A stretch of 64,000 nucleotides of DNA from Gallionellales bacterium RIFCSPLOWO2_02_FULL_59_110 (GCA_001801215.1 MGXA01000070.1:1-64000), one strand, 5' to 3'. Shown: positions 33,174 to 42,992, counted from the first letter of the stretch. Numbers and translations are program-made. The notes: generated by a model not told the origin, from the sequence alone.

Positions 33174-34586
33174 ATGCTTTTCAATTCACTTACATTCTTG
33201 GCCTTTTTTGCAATCGTCTATCCGCTGTTCTGGGCCTTGCCGGGATGGCACGCCAAAAAGCGCCTGCTGCTGGTTGCCAGCTATCTGTTTTATTCCGCGT
33301 GGAATCCACCCTATGCCTTGATTATTCTGGCATCCACTCTGGTGGATTTCGAAATTGCCAGGCGGATCGGGCGCGCAGAAACGCAATCGGCAAAAAGATC
33401 GTTGTTGATCCTCAGCCTGATAAGCAATCTGGGTTTGTTGTCCTATTTCAAGTACGGGCAACTGGCCGTTGACAGCTTTGCGAGCCTGCTGGCAACGGTT
33501 GGCATTATCTACCACGCCCCGGATTTCGACATCGTGCTGCCCGTCGGCATCTCTTTTTACACGTTTGCGTCCCTTTCGTACACGATAGACGTTTACCGGG
33601 GGCAGATCAGGTCGGACTGGAAATTTTCGGATTACGCATTGTTTGTGAGCTTTTTTCCACACCTGGTTGCCGGGCCTATTGTCCGCGCGAGCTATCTGCT
33701 GCCGCAGATCGAGAATCCCAGGATGCCCAACCTCAATCAGGTCGGATGGGGGTTGACCTTCGTCGCCATGGGATTGTTCTGCAAGGTGGTGCTGGCCGAC
33801 AATGTATTTGCGCCGGTCGTCGATCAGTTTTACAAAAACCCGGCTGCAGAGGGGTGGTTTCATGCATGGGCTGGAGTATTAAGTTTTTCCGGGCAAATCT
33901 ATTACGATTTCAGCGGGTATTCCTTATGCGCTATCGGCCTTGCTTTATGCTTCGGTTTCTACTTTCCCGACAATTTCAAGCACCCTTATGCCGCAAGGGG
34001 TTTTTCGGACTTCTGGAGGCGTTGGCATATATCCCTGTCGACCTGGCTGCGGGATTATCTTTACATCAGCCTCGGCGGCAACCGGGTGGGGAATTTCAGA
34101 ATTTACCTCAACCTCATGCTGGTCATGCTTATCGGCGGCATGTGGCACGGGGCCTCGTGGATGTTTGCGCTATGGGGCGGGTTGCATGGATTGTTTCTCA
34201 TAATCGAGAGGGCCATGCGCAAGCTGCCCGAATCCAGGTGGTTATCGGTGCTGGCGCAAAGACCCTTGCCGGAGTTGGCGACCTTCATGCTGGTGACGCT
34301 GGCCTGGATTCCTTTCCGGGCAACTTCGCTCGAAAACGCTGCCAGCGTATTCGGAAGCCTGTTTGATTTCGGTGCGCCATCCATACCCGAGAACGCCCAA
34401 CTTGTCGCAATCATCGCCATGCTGGTTACCGTCAGGTGGCACTTTGCCCTGCGCGACACGAGCCTTGAGGCCGTTTTCTCGAAACTGATGCCCGCCGTGC
34501 AGACATTGGCGATTTCGATTTGCCTCGTTACCCTGTTTCTTTATTCCGGTGGAGATCAGCGTGCCTTCCTCTACTTCCAGTTTTAA
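33174..34586 (+). CDS. MBOAT-family membrane O-acyltransferase (AlgI-like)
   Basis: The 470-residue polytopic protein has the AlgI/DltB hallmarks: YPLFWALP at the start, SYLFYSAWNP, LPVGISFYTFASLSYTIDVYRG, HLVAGPIVR, DFWRRWHISLSTWLRDYLYI and the invariant catalytic histidine in GGMWHGASWMFALWGG. It transfers acyl, usually acetyl, groups across the membrane to an extracellular polysaccharide. The start at 33174 (MLFNSLTFLAFF) agrees with family N-termini. It overlaps the next gene, an SGNH-like protein, as is usual for paired acetylation systems. Confidence 0.93.
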   Translation: MLFNSLTFLAFFAIVYPLFWALPGWHAKKRLLLVASYLFYSAWNPPYALIILASTLVDFEIARRIGRAETQSAKRSLLILSLISNLGLLSYFKYGQLAVDSFASLLATVGIIYHAPDFDIVLPVGISFYTFASLSYTIDVYRGQIRSDWKFSDYALFVSFFPHLVAGPIVRASYLLPQIENPRMPNLNQVGWGLTFVAMGLFCKVVLADNVFAPVVDQFYKNPAAEGWFHAWAGVLSFSGQIYYDFSGYSLCAIGLALCFGFYFPDNFKHPYAARGFSDFWRRWHISLSTWLRDYLYISLGGNRVGNFRIYLNLMLVMLIGGMWHGASWMFALWGGLHGLFLIIERAMRKLPESRWLSVLAQRPLPELATFMLVTLAWIPFRATSLENAASVFGSLFDFGAPSIPENAQLVAIIAMLVTVRWHFALRDTSLEAVFSKLMPAVQTLAISICLVTLFLYSGGDQRAFLYFQF

Positions 34587-35640
34587 GAGAGAGCTGGCAG
34601 AACAGCCATGGGCCTTGATTTTCGGGGCGGCTGTGGCGGTATTTGCCTGTTTTGCCGGAGGCATGGAGCTGCAACTGGCCCGCCTGGGATATCAGCCGAC
34701 TGTCTCAATCGGCAAGGACCACTGGGTGGCCGAGAGAATCAGGGCCAACGAACTGGGTTCCAGAGCTCTGGTCATTATCGGCGCTTCCCGTATCCAGCTT
34801 GGACTTGATCTGGGCGTGTTAAGGGCAAATACCGGGCTGGAACCCGTGCAGCTTGCCATCGATGCAAGCTTGCCCTATCCCGTCCTGGCGGGGCTTGCGC
34901 AAGATCCTGCATTCAAGGGAACGGTGATCGTGGACTATTATCCACAGACAACCGAATACGAAGGCGGCCCCGGAGCCGATTTCCATAAGTCGTTTGAAGC
35001 GGAGGCTGCAAAAACCTATGCGTTTCCAACTGGAAGCACGGTCGAGAAATATCTGACAAGGCTATTGCACGAGAACCTGCGCGTATATTCGGATGGGGCG
35101 AACCCATGGCTTTCGTTGAGGTACCGTATTATGGAGGCGCGACCGCAAAATCAATATCTCATCACCATGGCCGACCGCTCAAGGAAGGCCGATTACCGGA
35201 AAGTTAAAATGCCCGAGTTTTACCATAACCGGGTGGCGAGAACCCTCGGTATCCAGATAGATGCCGGAGGCGGAAATATCGAGTCCCTCTTGCGGCAGAA
35301 AATCAATGAGCAGATGCCGTTGGCAAACAGCGGTGTGTGGCAGCGCAAAGTCAGCGAGATGCGCAAACAGGTTGAAGCCATTCGGGCGAGGGGCGGCAGG
35401 GTGCTGTTTATCGGTATGCCATCGTCGGGCATGGTGCGCGAGATTGAAGAGCGCCGCTACCCAAAAGCGCAGTACTGGGATTATTTCGAGCAGAATATCG
35501 GTGCGCCCGCGCTGCATTCGAATTACACCCCAATCCTGCAAGACTTTGTTTGCCCGGACGGATCGCATCTGGACATGCGGAATCGGGCGGCTTTTACGGA
35601 AAATCTGGTCCGGATATTGAAGGCTAATCGTTTTCTGTAG
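34561..35640 (+). CDS. SGNH/GDSL-like partner of the MBOAT protein
   Basis: The 359-residue protein has one N-terminal transmembrane segment (LIFGAAVAVFACFAGGMEL) and an extracytoplasmic domain with VIIGASRIQLGL (GxS nucleophile region) and a C-terminal CPDGSHLDM block resembling the Asp-x-x-His of SGNH hydrolases/AlgJ-AlgX-like proteins. GTG 34561 is preferred because GGAG lies six bases upstream. GTG 34549 is also in frame. The overlap with the MBOAT gene suggests it receives the acyl group and places it on a glycan. Confidence 0.75.
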   Translation: MPSSTSSFKRELAEQPWALIFGAAVAVFACFAGGMELQLARLGYQPTVSIGKDHWVAERIRANELGSRALVIIGASRIQLGLDLGVLRANTGLEPVQLAIDASLPYPVLAGLAQDPAFKGTVIVDYYPQTTEYEGGPGADFHKSFEAEAAKTYAFPTGSTVEKYLTRLLHENLRVYSDGANPWLSLRYRIMEARPQNQYLITMADRSRKADYRKVKMPEFYHNRVARTLGIQIDAGGGNIESLLRQKINEQMPLANSGVWQRKVSEMRKQVEAIRARGGRVLFIGMPSSGMVREIEERRYPKAQYWDYFEQNIGAPALHSNYTPILQDFVCPDGSHLDMRNRAAFTENLVRILKANRFL

Positions 35641-35809
35641 GGCGCACCTTGAAATATCGAATGCGTAATCCGAAATTTCAAGGTATGGACAATCTGGGAT
35701 AAACTGGCCTTCTGCCAGGCGGGGGGCGGCAAGAATAAACACCCCGCGAGGCGGGCAAAACGAGCCACTCGCGGCGAGTTTTGAGGAGCGGCCAAACCGC
35801 GATATTGTT

Positions 35810-35828
35810 CCGCTTCGCGGGATTTTTT
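35810..35828 (+). terminator. Possible weak terminator after the SGNH gene
   Basis: The short hairpin CCGC-TTC-GCGG is followed by GATTTTTTAA, about 170 bases after the stop codon. The region before it (35730-35810) is rich in small G/C palindromes, and the hairpin may be part of a repeat. Confidence 0.4.
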
Positions 35829-35838
35829 AATCACCTGA

Positions 35839-35858
35839 ATTCCCGCATGTGCGGGAAT
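35839..35858. repeat. dRS3-like ATTCCC-N8-GGGAAT palindrome
   Basis: ATTCCCGCATGTGCGGGAAT fits the ATTCCC-N8-GGGAAT repeat known as dRS3 in Neisseria, and the following TGACGGCT also resembles the usual context. It is a single copy in the 262-base gap before a glycosyltransferase gene. Confidence 0.7.
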
Positions 35859-35902
35859 GACGGCTCATTGGATTACAGGCCAAAAAAGGCCAGGCGACGA
35901 TC

Positions 35903-36763
35903 ATGACAGATACGATTTCCATCATCCTCCCGGCCAGGAACGAAGCTGCCAGCCTGCGCACCCTGCTGCCGGAGCTGGTGGCGATCTTGCCGGGCGCGGA
36001 AATCATCGTGGTCAATGACGGCTCCGACGACGACACGCTGGCGGTCTGCGCGGAATTCCCGGTGCGGGTGCTCAGCCACCCTTACCCGAAAGGTAATGGC
36101 GCAGCGATCAAATCCGGAGCGCGCGCCGCGAACGGTGAAGTGCTGATATTCATGGATGCGGACAGCCAGCACAAGCCGCAGGACATTCCGGCATTGCTGG
36201 CAAAATTCGCCGAAGGCTATGACATGGTTGTCGGCGCGCGCCAGTCCGGTTCACATGCCGGATCGCACCGGGCGGTGGCGAACGACGTTTTCAGCCGCCT
36301 CGCCACTTGGATGACAGGGCGGCAAGTGGAAGACCTTACCTCCGGTTTTCGTGTGGTAAAGGCCGACAAGTTTCGCAAGTTTCTCTATCTGTTGCCCAAC
36401 GGTTTTTCCTACCCGACCACCATCACCATGAGCTTCTTCCGTGCCGGGCTGAGTGTGGCTTACCTGCCGATCCATACTCCCCGGCGTACCACCGGGAGGA
36501 GCCATATCAGCCCGTTTCGCGATGGCGTGCGTTTCCTGCTGATCATCTTCAAGATTGGAACGCTTTATTCGCCGCTGAAACTATTCTTCCCGATCAGCAT
36601 GGCTTTTTTCTTTTCCGGCCTGGGCTATTATCTGTTTACTTTCGTTGTATATAATCGCTTCACCAACATGAGTGCATTATTGTTGACCACATCCATGCTG
36701 GTTTTCCTGATTGGGTTGATTTCCGAGCAGATCACCATGCTGATCTATAAAGACAGTGACTAG
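35903..36763 (+). CDS. GT2 glycosyltransferase (dolichyl-phosphate-mannose synthase-like) with two C-terminal helices
   Basis: The 286-residue protein has a GT-A fold start (ISIILPARNEAASL), VVNDGSDDDT, the metal-binding FMDADSQHKPQD, and a DLTSGFRVVK segment as in polyprenyl-phosphate glycosyltransferases. Two membrane helices end the protein (about 230-280). It probably makes a polyprenyl-phosphate sugar or extends a lipid-linked glycan. It overlaps the next glycosyltransferase gene. Confidence 0.9.
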   Translation: MTDTISIILPARNEAASLRTLLPELVAILPGAEIIVVNDGSDDDTLAVCAEFPVRVLSHPYPKGNGAAIKSGARAANGEVLIFMDADSQHKPQDIPALLAKFAEGYDMVVGARQSGSHAGSHRAVANDVFSRLATWMTGRQVEDLTSGFRVVKADKFRKFLYLLPNGFSYPTTITMSFFRAGLSVAYLPIHTPRRTTGRSHISPFRDGVRFLLIIFKIGTLYSPLKLFFPISMAFFFSGLGYYLFTFVVYNRFTNMSALLLTTSMLVFLIGLISEQITMLIYKDSD

Positions 36764-37970
36764 CGATAAAGACGGCCCGCAACGCAAAAAGCTGCTGGTG
36801 CTGACCTCGACTTTTCCGCGCTGGCCGGGCGACCATGAGCCGCCGTTCGTTTTCGAGTTGTGCCGGCGGCTTGGTGAGGATTTCGAAGTTTGGGTGCTGG
36901 CCCCGCATGCCCCGGATACGAAAACCCATGAAACCATGAGCGGGGTGACGGTAGTGCGTTTCTGTTATTTTTTCGAATGGGGGGAGACACTTGCCTATCG
37001 TGGAGGAATCCTGGCTAACTTGCGCGGCAACCGCCTGCGTTACCTGCTTGTGCCGCTGTTCCTCGTTTGCCAGTTGCTTGCCGTGCTGCGGCTGTTGGCC
37101 CGGGAGAAGTTCGACATCGTGCATGCTCACTGGCTGATCCCGCAAGGGCTGGTTGCAGTCGCAGCCCGGCTGATTTCGGGCCGGGTTCCGGCCCTGCTTT
37201 GCACTGCCCACGGCAGCGATCTGCTTGGTTTGCGGGGGGCGCTGTTTTCTGCGCTCAAACGCCTGGTGATGCACCGGTCAGATGCGGTGACCGTCGTAAG
37301 CCTCGCCATGAAGGAACGCGCCGCATCTCTCGATATCAAGCCCGACAAGATTACGGTAATCCCGATGGGGGTGGATACGGCAAACGATTTTGTTCCGGGC
37401 GGGCAGGCATCGCGCCGCAATCACGAATTGCTGTTTGTCGGCAGGCTGGTTTCATCCAAGGCAGTGGATATCCTGATCGGGGCGATGCCGGCGATTCTGG
37501 CGGAATACCCGGAGGCTACCCTGACCATTGCCGGAGACGGCCCGGAGAAAGGCTGGCTGGAGACCTTGGCGCAGACACTGGGGGTCGCCGGGCGGGTGAG
37601 CTTTCTCGGCGCCGTTGCCAATCCGGCGTTGCCGGAACTTTACCGGCGCGCCGCAATCTTTGTTTCTGCCTCGCAAGAGGAAGGTTTCGGCCTGACGCTG
37701 GTGGAGGCGCTGGCATGCGGCTGCGCGGTGATCGCTGCGGATTTGCCTGCTATCCGGGATGTCATTATTCACCAGGACACGGGTTTGCTGGTAGCTCAAC
37801 AAGATCCGGAAGCCTTCGCCGGGGCAGTCGTGAAGTTGCTGGCGGAACCGGATGTGCGCAGACAACTGGCGGTTAATGGCAGAAACCACGTAGCAAGGAA
37901 CTTCGACTGGGCCGAAATTTCTTCCCGATATGCAGCAGCATTTGAAAGATTGATCCTGGAGCGCGCATGA
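36756..37970 (+). CDS. GT4-family glycosyltransferase
   Basis: The 404-residue GT-B enzyme has an N-terminal Rossmann domain (KKLLVLTSTFPRWPGDHEPP, HAHWLIPQGL) and a C-terminal GT4 domain with LLFVGRLVSSKAVDILI and the donor-binding EEGFGLTLVEALACGC (E-x7-E motif). The start is GTG 36756, overlapping the upstream stop by eight bases, so the two genes are translationally coupled. The donor and acceptor are unknown. Confidence 0.93.
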   Translation: MTSDKDGPQRKKLLVLTSTFPRWPGDHEPPFVFELCRRLGEDFEVWVLAPHAPDTKTHETMSGVTVVRFCYFFEWGETLAYRGGILANLRGNRLRYLLVPLFLVCQLLAVLRLLAREKFDIVHAHWLIPQGLVAVAARLISGRVPALLCTAHGSDLLGLRGALFSALKRLVMHRSDAVTVVSLAMKERAASLDIKPDKITVIPMGVDTANDFVPGGQASRRNHELLFVGRLVSSKAVDILIGAMPAILAEYPEATLTIAGDGPEKGWLETLAQTLGVAGRVSFLGAVANPALPELYRRAAIFVSASQEEGFGLTLVEALACGCAVIAADLPAIRDVIIHQDTGLLVAQQDPEAFAGAVVKLLAEPDVRRQLAVNGRNHVARNFDWAEISSRYAAAFERLILERA

Positions 37971-38087
37971 CAAATTGTGCCATTGCCCGCCATATTTGCG
38001 AATCGCGGGGCATCGATCTATCGATTACCCATTTCCTCGCAGACAGTGGAGGGTGTTGTTAAGAATGTCCCCTGATATCGCAAGCTT

Positions 38088-39971
38088 ATGGACATGCCGA
38101 TGACTGCGGGCGGGCAGGTTTCCGTGTCGCTGACTTTTCTCTTGCTGTCCCTGTGGATGCACCACAGGAGCGTGCGCAGGTTGGCGAATTCAGTTGCCAT
38201 GCTGCTTGCTTCCCTGTTGTCGCTGATGCTGTATGCGATTTACTTCGTGTCTGATTATTTCACGGCGGACGGCATCAACGATGCCGTTATTTACCATTTG
38301 AAGTACGGGCTGTCCGGAGCGGGTTTTGCGGAATATGCCGGAATCGCCGTTTCCGTTACGGTCGGGATGGTACTGTTACTCGCCCTCCTGGTTTATGCCG
38401 AATCGAGGAGGTATTCGCCGCACACATCTGGCGCATCCGGGAAATTGCGGCACGGCAGCGCTGCGGCGCTGGTATGCGCCGCGCTGTCCCTGACGGTCAA
38501 CCCTGCAACCGCCGATGTTTACGAACTGGTTTTCGTGGCTTCCCGGCGCACGATGGGAGCGTCCGTGACCAATTTCCATAGCGATCCGGCGCTAAATGCC
38601 GAATTCGACGGCTATTACGATCACCCCCGGTTGACACGGATCGATGGAGGGCACCCGAACCTTGTGTTTATTTACGCGGAAAGCCTGGAGCGCACCTATT
38701 TCGACGAAAAAACATTTCCCGGGCTGACTGCCAGATTGCAGGAGCTGGAAGCCCAGGCGACATCCTTCACCAATATCGCACAAGTGTCAGGCACAAGTTG
38801 GACGATCGCGGGGATGGTCGCAAGCCAATGCGGCATTCCGCTGTTCACGCCGTCCCACGGCAATTCCATGTCGGGTATGAACAAATTTTTACCGGGTGCA
38901 TTCTGTCTGAGCGACCTGCTGAAAAACGAAGGCTATCATTTGGCGTATCTCGGAGGCGCCAAGACGAAATTTGCAGGGAAAGGCACCTTCTATGAAACAC
39001 ACCAGTACGATGAGGTTGCAGGGAGCGGCGAGCTTCTTCCCCTGCTCCAGGATCCGGCATACGCCAATGCATGGGGGCTTTATGATGATTCCCTGCTCGA
39101 TCTTGCCTATGAAAAATATCTGAGGCTGGCGCAAGCGCAACAGAAATTCGGATTGTTCCTGCTGACGATGGATACACATCATCCCAACGGGCACGGCTCC
39201 GGAAAATGTAAAGAAATGCCCTATCGAGACGGAGAGAATTCCATCCTGAACGCGGTATTTTGCGCGGATTACTTGCTGGCTGAGTTTGTCGACCGCATCA
39301 GGAATTCCCCATTCGGCAAAAATACAGTCATCATATTGGCCTCGGATCACTTGGCCATGAGAAATTCGGCGTACGATTTGCTGGAGGGACAACCCAGAAG
39401 AAACCTGTTCATGATATTAAGCCCCGATAACGGTCAGGGGCGGAAGGTGCATACGCCGGGGTCGACGCTGGACATCGGGCCTAGTTTTATGCCCTTCATG
39501 GGATACAAGGCGCAACTCGGCTTGGGCAGCGACTTGTTGAATATGGATCGCCAGGCCGAGGCGCGAGCCAATCATATCCGCGAGAGGTTATCCGCCTGGG
39601 GTGAGCCTGTCTCGCGCTTTTGGGGATTCCCGGCGATCAATGAATCTGTTGAAGTGGACGTGGAGAAATCCGTGGTCAGGATTGATGGTCAGCCCATTTC
39701 TTTCCCTTGTTTCATCGAGATCGATGGCCTGATGCAAACCGTAATAAAATTTCCCGGTTTTACCCCATCGATGGATTTAGTGCGGCAGAATTCCCGTGAC
39801 AAGGGTTTTTTATTGCTGACAGAATGCATGGCCAGGAGCCCCCACTTGCCACAGGACAAGAGATGCCTCTTTGCGGGGCAAGGAAACCAGTTTCATAGCC
39901 AACTGGTTCTGCATGGCAATATGCGGTTTTCAGCGGATGATGTGCGCCGCATGACAGGAGTGCCGCAGTGA
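38088..39971 (+). CDS. opgB: OpgB/MdoB-like phosphoglycerol transferase (sulfatase superfamily)
   Basis: The 627-residue inner-membrane protein has about four N-terminal helices (residues 1-145) and a periplasmic LtaS/OpgB-type sulfatase domain beginning PNLVFIYAESLERTYF. The nucleophile threonine lies in SWTIAGMVASQCGIPLF, a strong OpgB signature. Further metal ligands are in LTMDTHHPNG and ILASDHLAMRN. OpgB moves phosphoglycerol from phosphatidylglycerol to periplasmic glucans. Here it may decorate glucans or the local polysaccharide. It is shorter than the E. coli enzyme (about 760 residues). It overlaps a GDPD-like gene by four bases (ATGA). Confidence 0.85.
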   Translation: MDMPMTAGGQVSVSLTFLLLSLWMHHRSVRRLANSVAMLLASLLSLMLYAIYFVSDYFTADGINDAVIYHLKYGLSGAGFAEYAGIAVSVTVGMVLLLALLVYAESRRYSPHTSGASGKLRHGSAAALVCAALSLTVNPATADVYELVFVASRRTMGASVTNFHSDPALNAEFDGYYDHPRLTRIDGGHPNLVFIYAESLERTYFDEKTFPGLTARLQELEAQATSFTNIAQVSGTSWTIAGMVASQCGIPLFTPSHGNSMSGMNKFLPGAFCLSDLLKNEGYHLAYLGGAKTKFAGKGTFYETHQYDEVAGSGELLPLLQDPAYANAWGLYDDSLLDLAYEKYLRLAQAQQKFGLFLLTMDTHHPNGHGSGKCKEMPYRDGENSILNAVFCADYLLAEFVDRIRNSPFGKNTVIILASDHLAMRNSAYDLLEGQPRRNLFMILSPDNGQGRKVHTPGSTLDIGPSFMPFMGYKAQLGLGSDLLNMDRQAEARANHIRERLSAWGEPVSRFWGFPAINESVEVDVEKSVVRIDGQPISFPCFIEIDGLMQTVIKFPGFTPSMDLVRQNSRDKGFLLLTECMARSPHLPQDKRCLFAGQGNQFHSQLVLHGNMRFSADDVRRMTGVPQ

Positions 39972-40846
39972 AGGATTGGCCAATTTTCCAACGGGCGCTC
40001 CGAGTAATATGGGCTGCTTTCTCAATGGCGTTCGACCGTAACAAGATGTTATTGGCAGTAGCGGGGGTGATGATGCTGTTGTTGAATGTCGAGGTTGCCA
40101 TGGCAGAAGTTCGCTACCACCATAACATCGACAATAAAAAATGCTGTCTGATCATCGCCCACGCCGGAGGGGGGATCGAGGGTAATTCCTACACAAACAG
40201 CGAAGAAGCCATGCTTGCCAACCTGAAGGAGGGGGTGCAAGTATTCGAACTGGATTTTGCAAAAACAAGAGATGGCGAATGGGTGAGCACACATGACTGG
40301 AAGCTATGGAAAAACCAGACCCAATTCAAGGGCGAAATACCGCCTACGTTTGCCGAGTTTTCCGCACACAGGCTTGCAGTTCAAGGTCAGAGAATAGTCA
40401 ACCGCTCCTATGAGGCCATCGCAATGCCGTTTCTCGAAAGTGTGATGGCTCGCAACAAAAACATGATCTTGATTACCGACACCAAATACAAACTCAAGGA
40501 ACTGGCCAATACACTAAAAAACAGCAAAATTTTCCAGAATATCTATCCGCAGGCATATTCGCCAGAGGACGTGGAAATGCTGGCAGGATTGGGATACAAG
40601 AATATCATTCTCACGATCTATCATATGGATATCACAAGCCCAGACCGTTTAATCAAGCGGATCGAACCAGTCGCAACAAAACTTCATGCGTTGACAGTCC
40701 CCATGGATTTTTTCGCGGGAAATTACCAGGCGCTGACAAAAATGGGTATGCCGATATATGTACACGGTCCGCCAGCCAACATCAACTCAAGAGAACTGCA
40801 CGCCCGTTTCAAGCGGCTCGGTGCCTCGGGCTTCTATGTGGATTGA
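39968..40846 (+). CDS. Glycerophosphodiester phosphodiesterase-like protein, membrane-anchored or secreted
   Basis: The 292-residue protein has a hydrophobic segment around residues 28-45 ending VAMA, a probable signal or anchor. A PI-PLC/GDPD-like barrel follows: CLIIAHAGGGIEGNSYTNSEEA near the start, FELDFAKTRDGEWVSTHDW with the second catalytic histidine, ITDTKYK, and a final YVHGPP. The first motif reads HAGGG instead of HRG, and the later Glu/Asp pattern is atypical, so the activity may differ. Overlap with the OpgB-like gene suggests the pair adds and removes glycerophosphoryl groups. Confidence 0.75.
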   Translation: MKDWPIFQRALRVIWAAFSMAFDRNKMLLAVAGVMMLLLNVEVAMAEVRYHHNIDNKKCCLIIAHAGGGIEGNSYTNSEEAMLANLKEGVQVFELDFAKTRDGEWVSTHDWKLWKNQTQFKGEIPPTFAEFSAHRLAVQGQRIVNRSYEAIAMPFLESVMARNKNMILITDTKYKLKELANTLKNSKIFQNIYPQAYSPEDVEMLAGLGYKNIILTIYHMDITSPDRLIKRIEPVATKLHALTVPMDFFAGNYQALTKMGMPIYVHGPPANINSRELHARFKRLGASGFYVD

Positions 40847-40943
40847 GCGGGTGCGGTACCGATGACGATAATGGAGGAAGCAGCAGTTGATACATTATTT
40901 AAGGGCGAATCTCCGCACTATGCGTATTCGTGAATAAAGCGAA

Positions 40944-41972
40944 ATGACAGGTCGAGCCGAATATCCGCTTATCTCGGTTTGCATTGCCAACTTCAATGGT
41001 ATGGACATCATTGACGATTGCCTGCGCTCTGTGCAAAACCAGATTGATACGCAGCCGTTTGAAATCATTGTCCACGACGATGCTTCCACCGATGGATCGG
41101 CAGAATATATCCGCATCCATTACCCGGATGTCGTACTTTTGCAGAGTCTGGAGAATGCCGGATTCTGTGTTAGCAATAATCGCATGGTGGCACAAGCGCG
41201 CGGCAAATACATCCTGCTGCTCAACAACGATGCCACACTATTTCCTGATGCCCTGCTGACACTTCATGCATATGCCGAAACACAGTCCAGTGGCTGCATA
41301 TTGAGCCTGCCACAGTATGATGCCGCAACAGGGAACTTGATCGACATCGGTAGCCTGAGCGATCCTTTTTTGAACCCAATACCGAACATGGATGCCAAAA
41401 GGGGCGATGTCGCCATGGTGTCGGGTGCATGCCTGTGGATTACCAAAGTTTTGTGGGAAAAACTGGGTGGCTTCCCGGAATGGTTCCATACGCTGGCCGA
41501 AGATGCGTACCTTTGTTTCCGCGCCAGAGTGGAAGGATATTCCGTGCAGGCGTTAGGCAGTTCCGGCTTCCGGCATTGGGTGGGGAAAAGTCTGGGCGGC
41601 GGCAAGGTGACCGCGCAAAACCGGCTGGCGACATCGCACAAACGCCGCGCACTTACCGAGCGCAACAAGAGCTTCGTGATGGCACTTACTTACCCAGCTC
41701 CGCTGTTTCAACTGGTTTTTCCCTTGCACCTTGTACTGCTTCTGGCGGAGGGCTTGATACTCGCCTTGATCAAAAGAGAATGGCGGGTGTTTCGGGAAAT
41801 CTATTTGGCATGCTTCATGGCGTTGTGGCTGGAGCGCGGGAGAATCTTGCGTTTGAGGCGGGAAATACAATCCAGAAAGAAAATTGGCCCGAGGCTATTT
41901 ATGTCCGTGCTCAAGCTGCCACCCCACAAGTTGAGGATGTTGTTGCGGCATGGGGTGCCGCAGTTGGAATGA
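40944..41972 (+). CDS. GT2-family glycosyltransferase
   Basis: The 342-residue protein has a GT-A fold: ISVCIANFNGMDIIDDCL, VHDDASTDGSAEYI, an NAGFCVSNNRM segment, LLLNNDATLFPDAL at the metal site, MVSGACLWITK and HTLAEDAYLCFRAR with the catalytic acidic residues. The C-terminal part has two hydrophobic segments. The substrates are unknown. It resembles the C-terminal half of the fused glycosyltransferase two genes downstream. Confidence 0.92.
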   Translation: MTGRAEYPLISVCIANFNGMDIIDDCLRSVQNQIDTQPFEIIVHDDASTDGSAEYIRIHYPDVVLLQSLENAGFCVSNNRMVAQARGKYILLLNNDATLFPDALLTLHAYAETQSSGCILSLPQYDAATGNLIDIGSLSDPFLNPIPNMDAKRGDVAMVSGACLWITKVLWEKLGGFPEWFHTLAEDAYLCFRARVEGYSVQALGSSGFRHWVGKSLGGGKVTAQNRLATSHKRRALTERNKSFVMALTYPAPLFQLVFPLHLVLLLAEGLILALIKREWRVFREIYLACFMALWLERGRILRLRREIQSRKKIGPRLFMSVLKLPPHKLRMLLRHGVPQLE

Positions 41973-42067
41973 CTCGGGTTTTCGTTCATGATACGTGCTT
42001 TACGGATTGGATTTGCGTGTGCAGCAAAATGAAACTGACTGAATTATCAGGCGAGAGGTAGCCATTC

Positions 42068-42973
42068 ATGCTGCGAAAAATCAAGGAGGCTATCAGGATC
42101 GTCCGCCATAGCAGGACAAATGCCTTTGGCGTCGACATTCACAAGGCTTTTGTGGATGGACATTTTTACTCGCCTATCGTGAACAGGGCGGAGCTGCGCC
42201 GGGATGAGGCCAGAATCTGGCCTGAGGATGCTGATGTTCTCGGAATCGACTTCAATGAGACTGAGCAGCGGCGTTGGTTGAGCGATGTATTGCCGCGACA
42301 TTTGCCATTTTATGACTACCCGGATGAGCCGGGCACAGATACGGATGAGCATGCGTTTTATTCGAGAAATCCGGCATTCAGCTGGCTGGATTCCAGAATG
42401 TTGTTCACAGTGCTACGCGAACAACGCCCACAACGGATGATTGAAATTGGCTCAGGGTTTTCGTCGCTGCTTGCGGCAGATGTTAATTGCCGCTTTCTTG
42501 ATGGCAAGCTTGATTTAAGCTGCATTGAGCCGTATCCCCGCGATTTTCTCCGTCGAGGGGTGCCGGGTATTTCGAGATTGATTGAGCATCGTGCTCAGGA
42601 CGTGCCACTCGAGATGTTCTCGACGCTCGAAGCCGGTGATATTCTGTTTATAGATTCGTCGCATGTTTCAAAAACGGGCAGCGATGTCAATCATATCTGT
42701 TTCAGGATTTTTCCCCGGCTCAAAGAAGGTGTTTTGATTCATATTCACGATATCTTTCTGCCGAACGACTATCCGAAGAATTGGGTGCATGATATTGGCC
42801 TTAACTGGAATGAGCAATATCTTGTTCAGGCCATGCTAATGTACTCTCGCGGCTTTGAGGTAATATTTGGTTGCGCTTACGCACTGGCGCGATTCCCAGA
42901 TCTCGTCAAACAGGCTTTGGGAGGGGAACTGTATGGCGGCGGCAGCCTTTGGTTGCGCAAATTGCCTTTGTGA
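42068..42973 (+). CDS. Class I SAM-dependent methyltransferase-like protein
   Basis: The 301-residue protein has a central SAM-binding fold: MIEIGSGFSSLLAADV (motif I), a CIEPYPRDFL acidic loop, and DILFIDSSHVSKTGSDVNH as in Methyltransf_24/macrocin-type enzymes, followed by VLIHIHDIFLP. The N-terminal 100 residues are not recognised. It probably methylates a sugar or a glycan end. Confidence 0.8.
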   Translation: MLRKIKEAIRIVRHSRTNAFGVDIHKAFVDGHFYSPIVNRAELRRDEARIWPEDADVLGIDFNETEQRRWLSDVLPRHLPFYDYPDEPGTDTDEHAFYSRNPAFSWLDSRMLFTVLREQRPQRMIEIGSGFSSLLAADVNCRFLDGKLDLSCIEPYPRDFLRRGVPGISRLIEHRAQDVPLEMFSTLEAGDILFIDSSHVSKTGSDVNHICFRIFPRLKEGVLIHIHDIFLPNDYPKNWVHDIGLNWNEQYLVQAMLMYSRGFEVIFGCAYALARFPDLVKQALGGELYGGGSLWLRKLPL

Positions 42974-42992
42974 TCGCGAAGATCAGGACGCC

